From: an uncultured Clostridia bacterium
GTDB lineage: Bacteria > Bacillota > Clostridia > Christensenellales > Aristaeellaceae
Direction: 5' to 3'
Length of the DNA stretch: 26,237 nucleotides
NCBI GenBank assembly: GCA_934663625.1
Contig: CAKUKP010000041.1
Coordinates: 1 to 26,237 of the forward strand
The notes below the pieces were generated by a model. It searched no databases. It worked only from the letters and a program-made list of their open reading frames with translations, and was not told the DNA's origin. Of this stretch, positions 21,430 to 26,237 are shown in pieces. Each line of letters starts with the position of its first letter. Position 1 is the stretch's first letter. Both the position numbers and the translations under genes were made by a program.

Positions 21430-22188
21430 ATGAATCAATTGTACAACCGCGCGGATATTTATGATCTTACCGAGAGCAAAGCCAGAACCGAAATCGTCCG
21501 GAACGATTGGAAAAACTTTCTGGAGGATCGACCCATCCGGAGCCTTCTGGACGTAAGCATCGGCACCGGCAGCACTACCCTGCCGCTTCAGGAATTGGGC
21601 ATTGAAATATTCGGCTCCGATTTAAACGAAGCCATGCTCGAAAAATGCCGTCAAAAGGCGCTGATAAAGCAAAAGCCCGTACATCTGAATTGCTGCGATT
21701 TCCGCAATCTGTCCGTCTGGGGCGACCGGCAGTTCGATTGCGTCGCCAGCACGGGAAATTCGCTGGCATACGTGCCCAACCGCGATATTCCGAATGTGCT
21801 TGCGCAGATGGACGCGCACGTCCGGCGCGGCGGCTATATCTGCATCGATTCACGCAACTGGGAAAAGATACAGCGTGAAAAGCAGCGCTTCTACCTCTAC
21901 AATCCCTTTTTTCACGGGGAGGATCGGATCAATCTGGTGCAGGTGTGGGATCACAATATCGATGGCACGATCACCTTCAACCTGCTCTACACCTTCGAGC
22001 GCGACCATCGAATCTTTCAAAAGGAAATATTCGAGGAGCATTACCACCCCTTCTCGCTGGAGCTGGTGGAACAGAAGCTGCGTGAAATGGGCTACGGCTC
22101 TTTCAAGCTCGCGCCCGTCCCCAGCACCCACCCCGAAACCGATTTCAGCAAATTCGACTGGTATCGAATCATCGCGCAGAAGGGATAA
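21430..22188 (+). CDS. Class I SAM-dependent methyltransferase
   Basis: A 252-residue protein with a Rossmann-type methyltransferase core. Motif I is LLDVSIGTGSTTLPL (about 39-53), where the usual first glycine of GxGxG is serine. The acidic residue after strand two is D64 in FGSDLNEAML. CCDFRNL is a motif III-like region, FDCVASTGNSLAYV is motif IV, and RRGGYICIDSRNW follows. The C-terminal third (NLLYTFERDHRIFQKEIFEEHYHPFSLELVEQKLREMG) resembles small-molecule methyltransferases of the glycine/sarcosine N-methyltransferase and Methyltransf_25 sort. GGAGG at 21417-21421 supports the start. It is monocistronic. Substrate is unknown and the neighbours give no clue. Confidence 0.88.
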   Translation: MNQLYNRADIYDLTESKARTEIVRNDWKNFLEDRPIRSLLDVSIGTGSTTLPLQELGIEIFGSDLNEAMLEKCRQKALIKQKPVHLNCCDFRNLSVWGDRQFDCVASTGNSLAYVPNRDIPNVLAQMDAHVRRGGYICIDSRNWEKIQREKQRFYLYNPFFHGEDRINLVQVWDHNIDGTITFNLLYTFERDHRIFQKEIFEEHYHPFSLELVEQKLREMGYGSFKLAPVPSTHPETDFSKFDWYRIIAQKG

Positions 22189-22192
22189 CACA

Positions 22193-22229
22193 GGGAAGGG
22201 AGCAGCGCAATAGAGTATGCTCCCTTCCC
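22193..22229. terminator. Hairpin between convergent methyltransferase and flavoprotein genes
   Basis: GGGAAGGGAGC (22193-22203) pairs perfectly over 11 bp with GCTCCCTTCCC (22219-22229). It lies between two stop codons. U tracts are poor on both strands, but position suggests a shared terminator. Confidence 0.6.
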
Positions 22230-22238
22230 CATCGCGCC

Positions 22239-22859
22239 TTACCGATGAAAATTTGTATGAATCAGCGGTTCCTTCTGCGGAAGGCCGTACTGCGCCCTGC
22301 CCAGCTGGAAGCTTTTCATCATAAACGCCATATTGCGCCCCAGCGTGCGCATGGTCTGCAGGCCCTCCGCATCCTGTGCGACCTCCTCCGCCGAACCGCC
22401 ATACACCATGTTCCAGTACTGGCTGGTGGCGATGGGCATGCCGGAGATGGAAAAATACTTGTTCAGCACATCGAAGGACGATGTATTGCCGCCGCGGCGG
22501 CAGGTAACCACCGCCGCGCCCACCTTCATGGTCTTATCCACGCCCGACGTGCTGAAAAACAGCCTATCCAGGAAGGAAATCGCGCCGCCCGCCGGAGAAG
22601 CATAATACACCGGCGCGCCGATGACGAAAGCGTCCGCCTCCGCAAGCTTCGGCGCGATCTCGTTCACAACATCATCAAACACGCATTTACCCAATTCATA
22701 GCACTTGCGGCAGGCGATGCAGCCGCGAATATCCTTATTGCCGACGTGAATCAACTCCACTTCAATTTCTTCGGCCTCCAGCATGCGCTTCAGCTCCGTC
22801 AGCGCGGTGTAGGTGCAGCCGTGGGGACGGGGACTTCCGTTGATCAGCAATGCTTTCAT
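22239..22859 (-). CDS. NADPH-dependent FMN reductase-like flavoprotein with cysteine motif
   Basis: A 206-residue flavodoxin-fold protein. The N-terminal phosphate loop is INGSPRPHGCTYTAL. Residues 47-59 carry C-x2-C-x2-C-x5-C (CIACRKCYELGKC), the compact cysteine motif of iron-sulfur flavoproteins, so a 4Fe-4S cluster beside FMN is possible. Then come VIGAPVYYASPAGGAISFLDR and GAAVVTCRRGGNTSSFDVLN, typical of this reductase family. AGGAGGA lies before the ATG. It is the second gene of an operon with the alcohol dehydrogenase, 12 bases upstream. It probably moves electrons between NAD(P)H, FMN and a partner; the natural substrate is not known. Confidence 0.9.
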   Translation of the reverse strand: MKALLINGSPRPHGCTYTALTELKRMLEAEEIEVELIHVGNKDIRGCIACRKCYELGKCVFDDVVNEIAPKLAEADAFVIGAPVYYASPAGGAISFLDRLFFSTSGVDKTMKVGAAVVTCRRGGNTSSFDVLNKYFSISGMPIATSQYWNMVYGGSAEEVAQDAEGLQTMRTLGRNMAFMMKSFQLGRAQYGLPQKEPLIHTNFHR

Positions 22860-22871
22860 GAATCTTCCTCC

Positions 22872-24041
22872 TTATTTGCATTCCAGCAGAATTTGATAAA
22901 TTTCATCGTGGGTCAGCTTCTTGCAGCAGCCCGCGGTAACATTCGTGGAATCCGCCACGGCGCGCAGGTCGGTATCCTCCGGAATGCCCAACTCTGCAAA
23001 ACTGGTGGGCAGACCGATCTCCCTGATGAACGCCGCCAGCGCATTGATGCCCGCCTTTACCAGCCGCGTTGTGCGCAGGGCGTCCGCGCCGTTGTCCCGA
23101 ATGCCCCAGACATTTTCGGCAAAGCGGGCGAAACGCGCGAGATTCGCAGTGCCGATGTGCCGGTACAACACGGGGTGAATCACCGCCAGCCCCTTGCCAT
23201 GGTTGCAATTCGTATACGCGCCCAGCTGATGCTCGATCTGGTGGCACTGGAAATCCGTGATCTTACCGATTTTCAATACGCCGTTTTCCGCCATCGCCGA
23301 TGCCCACGCCAGTTCGCTGCGCGCCTCGTAATTGTCATGATCCCGCATCAGCACGCGGATGTTGCGGATGACGCTGCGCATCACGGCTTCGTTGATATCG
23401 TCCGACAGATTGTTTTCATCGGGCTTGCCAAAGTAGGTTTCCATCGCGTGGCTCAGCGTATCGAACGCGCCGGAAATCACCTGACCAAACGGCACGGACA
23501 GCGTATACGCAGGATCGAGGAATGCAAAATCCGCCTGCGCGCCGAAGATGCCGGATTTGAGCTTCTTTTCCTCGTGCGTAATCACCGCGTCCGCGTTCAT
23601 CTCGGATCCGGTGCCGAACACGGTCACGATGGTGCCCAGCGGGATAAACCGGTTGGGGAACGTATGCTTGACCATTTCCATATCCCAGATATCCTCGTCC
23701 AGCTTCGCCTGTGCGGAGATAATCTTGCAGCAGTCGGATACCGAACCGCCGCCGACGGCGAGAATCAGATCGACGTTGTTCTCCCGCGCCAGCTTCGCGC
23801 CTTCCTGCACCTTTTTATAGGTGGGATTGGGCATGATGCCGGAAAACTCGATCACATTCTTGCCCTGCGCGTTCAGGATGCCCATTACTTCGTCATATAC
23901 GCCGTTTTTCTTGATCGAACCGCCGCCGTAAGCCAGCATCACCGTGGAACCGTACTTTTTCAGCAGGCAGCCCAGATATTCCTTCACGCCGCCCCTGCCG
24001 AAATACACCTTCGTTTTGTTTTCGAAAATAAAGTTGTTCAT
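22872..24041 (-). CDS. Iron-containing NADPH-dependent alcohol dehydrogenase (YqhD/BDH type)
   Basis: A 389-residue group III alcohol dehydrogenase, the normal length. The start at 24041 has GGAAGGGAG upstream; the longer frame reaching 24278 runs through the promoter and is rejected. The nucleotide-binding elements are YGGGSIKKNG (about 38-47, as in the NADP-binding YqhD) and VGGGSVSDCCK (96-106). Metal ligands fall at D194 and H198 (GAFDTLSHAME), H267 (CHQIEH) and H281 (NCNHGKG), the same numbering as E. coli YqhD. Such enzymes reduce reactive or fermentation aldehydes to alcohols with NADPH. It leads an operon with the flavoprotein and is preceded by the LysR-type box. Aldehyde detoxification or redox balance is the likely role. 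Confidence 0.95.
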   Translation of the reverse strand: MNNFIFENKTKVYFGRGGVKEYLGCLLKKYGSTVMLAYGGGSIKKNGVYDEVMGILNAQGKNVIEFSGIMPNPTYKKVQEGAKLARENNVDLILAVGGGSVSDCCKIISAQAKLDEDIWDMEMVKHTFPNRFIPLGTIVTVFGTGSEMNADAVITHEEKKLKSGIFGAQADFAFLDPAYTLSVPFGQVISGAFDTLSHAMETYFGKPDENNLSDDINEAVMRSVIRNIRVLMRDHDNYEARSELAWASAMAENGVLKIGKITDFQCHQIEHQLGAYTNCNHGKGLAVIHPVLYRHIGTANLARFARFAENVWGIRDNGADALRTTRLVKAGINALAAFIREIGLPTSFAELGIPEDTDLRAVADSTNVTAGCCKKLTHDEIYQILLECK

Positions 24042-24155
24042 ACCCCGTACTCCCTTCCCTGATTCGCAATTGTCTTCCTGTTTGCGTGCGACGGAAGCTC
24101 GCTTAAATTCTTTTATTTTCCGCATGTTTTCACGTCCATTTCCGTGTTCACCTTT

Positions 24156-24184
24156 ATTATAAACAAAGCAGGGCTTCCTGAGAA
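24156..24184 (-). promoter_or_regulatory. Promoter of the dehydrogenase-flavoprotein operon
   Basis: On the minus strand TATAAT (24161-24156) is preceded at 17 bases by the weak -35 TTCTCA (24184-24179). The poor -35 together with the upstream box fits an activator-dependent promoter. Confidence 0.6.
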
Positions 24185-24198
24185 GTCTCGCTTTGTTT
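24161..24198 (-). terminator. Hairpin downstream of lysR, overlapping the next promoter
   Basis: AAACAAAGC (24161-24169) and GCTTTGTTT (24190-24198) pair perfectly; the inner GGGCTTC/GAAGTCT extends the stem after one mismatch, with two G-U pairs. It lies 24 bases after the LysR stop on the minus strand and is followed by ATAATAAAG. It may terminate lysR, but it also lies between the LysR box and the -10 of the dehydrogenase operon. Confidence 0.55.
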
Positions 24199-24222
24199 AT
24201 GAGTATATACCTTTGGGTTATA
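24192..24222 (-). promoter_or_regulatory. 31-bp LysR-box element, copy upstream of the dehydrogenase operon
   Basis: On the minus strand: TATAACCCAAAGGTATA, then TACTCATAAACAAA. It matches the copy at 25207-25237 at 27 of 31 bases. The first half holds a T-N11-A dyad of the LysR type. Its downstream end is exactly 30 bases from the TATAAT. Confidence 0.75.
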
Positions 24223-25125
24223 TCAGCCGTACAGTTCCCTGCCGACGGCCCTCGCCACCTCCAGAAAGCGCTGCACAACGGGCGATGGTTCGAGCGAATG
24301 CAATATGCCGTAGGGGATGCTGTAATCCCACTCCACCGGAATCACCTTCAGCAGCGGATGCACGCTCGCCCAGCCGGAGATGGCCAGCAGCACATCATTC
24401 GTACTTTCGCAGCGGTTGAACACATCCATGCCGTAGAAATCAAAATCCACGATGCGAATCTGCGGGTGATGCTGCCACAGGTCGTCCCGCAGCTGATCCA
24501 CATAGTGGCTCCAGCCGCGGTGCATCAGCATCAGATTTTCGCCGTAGAGGTCGGAAAACTGCAATTTATCTCGGTTCGCCAGCCGATGATGAATGGATAC
24601 CGCGCACCCGAACGGCGCGCGCGCCAGCTCCAGTCCGGCGCAGCCGCGCAGCGCCAGCATGGTTTCATCAAAGATGCCGCCCACGATATCGATGCGCTTG
24701 CCCAGGTTGCCCAGAATTTCGCGGGCGTTTTCCGGCGTGTTCTCAAAGGGCACGATTTGAAATTTGACGTCCGGACAGATTTCGTTCACCTTTGACCAGA
24801 GCTGCATCAGAATCTGCGCGGGCGTCATGGGCGATGATCCGACGCGGATGACGTTGGTGTCCTCCAGCATGGCGTTCTTCGCGCGCGCCACCGAATCGCG
24901 GCAGTATTGAATGATGTATTTCGCATCCTGATACAGGCTGCGTCCGGCTCCGGTCAGCGTAAGCCCGCGATGGCTGCGGTCAAAGAGCTTCACGCCCAGT
25001 GATTCCTCCAACAGGTTGATCTGCTTGATCACGGCGGTCGGGGTGATATACGCTTCCTCGGCGGCGCGGCTGAAGCTGCCCGCATCGGCGACGCGCAAAA
25101 AAGTTTCCAACTGCGGATTGTACAC
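24223..25125 (-). CDS. LysR-family transcriptional regulator
   Basis: A 300-residue protein. Residues 1-60 hold the LysR winged helix-turn-helix (LETFLRVADAGSFSRAAEEAYITPTAVIKQINLLEESLG, then KLFDRSHRGLTLTGAG). Residues about 92-295 are the periplasmic-binding-protein-like effector domain, with a tryptophan- and histidine-rich region (HRGWSHYVDQLRDDLWQHHP). The start is GTG at 25125, with GAGGGAG about 11 bases upstream. It lies between a minus-strand dehydrogenase operon and a divergent flavodoxin gene, and both have the same 31-bp box, so it probably controls both. The inducer is unknown; an aldehyde or redox signal is a guess from the targets. Confidence 0.93.
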   Translation of the reverse strand: MYNPQLETFLRVADAGSFSRAAEEAYITPTAVIKQINLLEESLGVKLFDRSHRGLTLTGAGRSLYQDAKYIIQYCRDSVARAKNAMLEDTNVIRVGSSPMTPAQILMQLWSKVNEICPDVKFQIVPFENTPENAREILGNLGKRIDIVGGIFDETMLALRGCAGLELARAPFGCAVSIHHRLANRDKLQFSDLYGENLMLMHRGWSHYVDQLRDDLWQHHPQIRIVDFDFYGMDVFNRCESTNDVLLAISGWASVHPLLKVIPVEWDYSIPYGILHSLEPSPVVQRFLEVARAVGRELYG

Positions 25126-25160
25126 TGTTTCTCACGCTCCCTCGCTCTGTTCCTATTTAT

Positions 25161-25189
25161 ATTGTATCCGCCAAACGGGATTTCCGCAA
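25161..25189 (-). promoter_or_regulatory. Promoter of the lysR gene
   Basis: On the minus strand: TTGCGG (25189-25184), 17 bases, TACAAT (25166-25161), about 30 bases before the GTG start. It lies just beyond the flavodoxin-side LysR box. Confidence 0.6.
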
Positions 25190-25206
25190 GTGTATTCGAA
25201 AAATAT

Positions 25207-25237
25207 TATAACCCCAAGGTATACGCTCATGAACAAA
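25207..25237 (+). promoter_or_regulatory. 31-bp LysR-box element, copy upstream of the exported flavodoxin gene
   Basis: TATAACCCCAAGGTATA followed by CGCTCATGAACAAA. T-N11-A occurs at 25209-25221 inside a partial dyad (ATA-a-CC with GG-t-AT). It also lies upstream of lysR, so the same site could give autoregulation. Confidence 0.75.
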
Positions 25238-25267
25238 CGGGAACTTCCCCGACGGCAAATTTTGCTT

Positions 25268-25273
25268 TATAAT
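25268..25273 (+). promoter_or_regulatory. -10 box of the exported flavodoxin gene
   Basis: TATAAT at 25268-25273, exactly 30 bases after the LysR box. The -35 position (25245-25250) reads TTCCCC, a weak match, as expected for an activated promoter. A small GTCGG-g-TT/AACCGAC hairpin lies in the leader (about 25280-25297). Confidence 0.65.
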
Positions 25274-25324
25274 GCAACCGTCGGGTTGAAAACCGACTGA
25301 ATGAACCGAAAGGAGAAACCAATT

Positions 25325-25930
25325 ATGAAAAAGCTGATCGCACTCGTACTGACACTGATGTTCACCCTGACCGCCGTCGCCGCCCTCGCGGAAGCGCCCG
25401 TGACAACCGATACGCCGAGCAGGACGCTGGTCGTCTATTATTCCGCCACGGGCAGCACCGAGCGCATTGCCAATATGATCGCCGCAGAAACCGGCGCGGA
25501 TGTATTCGTCATTACGCCCGTAGAGCCCTACACCGATGAAGATTTGAACTGGACGAACGACAATAGCCGCGTCGTATACGAACACGACCATTCCGAAGCC
25601 CAGAACGAAGTGGCGCTGACCGAGATCACCCCCGAAAACTGGGATAATTACGATACCGTTTACATCGGCTATCCCATCTGGTGGGGCATCGCCGCCTGGC
25701 CGGTCAACCAGTTCGTCACCGGCAACGATTTCACCGGCAAAGCCATAATCCCCTTCTGCACCTCCGCAAGCTCCGGTCTGGGTCAAAGCGGCGCGCTGCT
25801 GGCTGAAGCGGCGGGTACCGGCGAATGGCTGGAAGGTGCGCGCTTCTCCTACGCCACCGAGGAAACCGATGTACAATCATGGGTAAACAGCCTTGCGGAT
25901 CCCATCGCGCAGGCAGTAAAGGCAGACTGA
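25325..25930 (+). CDS. Exported flavodoxin
   Basis: A 201-residue flavodoxin-fold protein preceded by a clear signal peptide (residues 1-22, MKKLIALVLTLMFTLTAVAALA, cleavage before EAP) and a short Thr/Ser/Pro linker. The FMN loop is YSATGSTERIANM. It shares DEDLNWTNDNSR and GYPIWWGIA with the cytoplasmic flavodoxin at 6708. The later FCTSASSGLGQSG loop completes the binding site. AAAGGAG at 25309-25315 supports the ATG at 25325 over an in-frame ATG at 25301. No lipobox is present. An FMN protein outside the membrane implies that cofactor is loaded after export or that the fold is exported loaded. It shares a LysR box with the dehydrogenase operon. Confidence 0.92.
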   Translation: MKKLIALVLTLMFTLTAVAALAEAPVTTDTPSRTLVVYYSATGSTERIANMIAAETGADVFVITPVEPYTDEDLNWTNDNSRVVYEHDHSEAQNEVALTEITPENWDNYDTVYIGYPIWWGIAAWPVNQFVTGNDFTGKAIIPFCTSASSGLGQSGALLAEAAGTGEWLEGARFSYATEETDVQSWVNSLADPIAQAVKAD

Positions 25931-25939
25931 GAACCAACA

Positions 25940-25970
25940 GCGGGGAGTTTTCCGAGAACTTCCCGCTCTT
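25940..25970 (+). terminator. Probable terminator or attenuating hairpin after the exported flavodoxin
   Basis: GCGGGGAGTT (25940-25949) pairs with AACTTCCCGC (25957-25966), ten bp with one G-U pair; TCTTC follows. The next gene starts 22 bases later, so readthrough is likely and the two genes may form an operon. Confidence 0.55.
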
Positions 25971-25988
25971 CAATATAGGAGTACAATT

Positions 25989-26237
25989 ATGAAGCGCTTT
26001 CTATCTATCCTCCTGCTGCTGTGCTGCCTGTGCGGCACGGCGGCAGCCGAGGATACCCTCACGCCGGGCACGCAGACCCAGCGCGGGTTCATCAACGATA
26101 ACGTGCTGCACAGCGAAATCGGAGACATCCATTTCAGCAGCTACATCCCCGAAAGCTACGACGGCAACGAGCCTTATGCGCTGTTCGTGACGCTGCCGGG
26201 CTGGGAAGGGCTGTATTTCCAGGGCGTCGGCGCGAAC
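25989..26237 (+). CDS. Secreted alpha/beta-hydrolase-like protein, 5' part only
   Basis: The reading frame runs open to the window edge (83 codons seen). The ATG at 25989 has TAGGAG upstream. Residues 1-20 are a signal peptide (MKRFLSILLLLCCLCGTAAA, then EDTLTPG). Next come a beta-rich segment HSEIGDIHFSSYIPESYDG and EPYALFVTLPGWEG, the look of the first strands and oxyanion-loop region (LPGWxG) of an esterase or feruloyl-esterase type alpha/beta hydrolase. The catalytic serine would lie beyond the edge, so class is uncertain. It is 58 bases after the exported flavodoxin and possibly co-transcribed with it. Confidence 0.7.
   Translation, partial: MKRFLSILLLLCCLCGTAAAEDTLTPGTQTQRGFINDNVLHSEIGDIHFSSYIPESYDGNEPYALFVTLPGWEGLYFQGVGAN

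Noticed and set aside
24042..24278. Upstream extension of the dehydrogenase frame to 24278
   Set aside because: It would cross the promoter, the LysR box and the end of lysR; the ribosome site GGAAGGGAG fits the ATG at 24041.

Overview
The window looks like chromosomal DNA of a moderately GC-rich gut- or rumen-type Bacillota (Clostridia). The signs are a T-box leader, DegV/FakB genes, a DUF4317 gene, strong AGGAGG ribosome sites, near-consensus sigma-A promoters with 17-base spacers and a tRNA-Lys. This is inference from gene content; there is no rRNA or marker protein here to place it further. Genes are mostly short transcription units separated by well-formed hairpins. I see no transposase, phage gene or CRISPR array.

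Layout. 1-400: minus-strand promoter and T-box leader (apparent specifier AUG, methionine) whose gene lies off the left edge, divergent from a small secreted protein (402-947). 1060-3756: YibE/F-family membrane protein and an exported alkaline phosphatase. 4036-5727: AAA-ATPase/PD-(D/E)XK protein. 5889-5964: tRNA-Lys(CUU). 6134-7187: GreA/GreB-type factor and a flavodoxin. 7256-9783: TetR plus DegV operon, divergent from a second DegV gene.

10034-15470 is the most interesting part. Two overlapping WYL-domain regulator genes are followed by a 479-base gap, then a DUF2828 (TROVE/Ro60-like, vWA-containing) protein and an RtcB RNA ligase. The gap holds a strongly structured RNA: the ends of a roughly 175-nt segment form a 23-bp closing helix with one bulged U and one A-G mismatch, enclosing two perfect long hairpins in a three-way junction, with a U7 tract downstream. 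This is the general architecture of a Y RNA, placed next to a Ro-like protein and an RNA ligase. I propose a WYL-regulated RNA-repair or RNA-quality-control island with its own Y-like RNA. A second leader before the DUF2828 gene has two near-identical 20-nt repeats and mutually exclusive pairing segments, suggesting an RNA switch.

15674-26237: DUF4317 protein; a sugar-type ABC operon (binding protein, ATPase, permease) with an operator-like palindrome and an array of eight stem-loops between its first two genes; a methyltransferase; then a redox module. The redox module has an iron-containing alcohol dehydrogenase and a cysteine-motif flavoprotein (minus strand), a LysR regulator, and a signal-peptide-bearing flavodoxin (plus strand). 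A 31-bp element occurs before both redox units, in the same orientation and exactly 30 bp from each TATAAT, so LysR probably controls both. The window ends inside a secreted alpha/beta-hydrolase-like gene.
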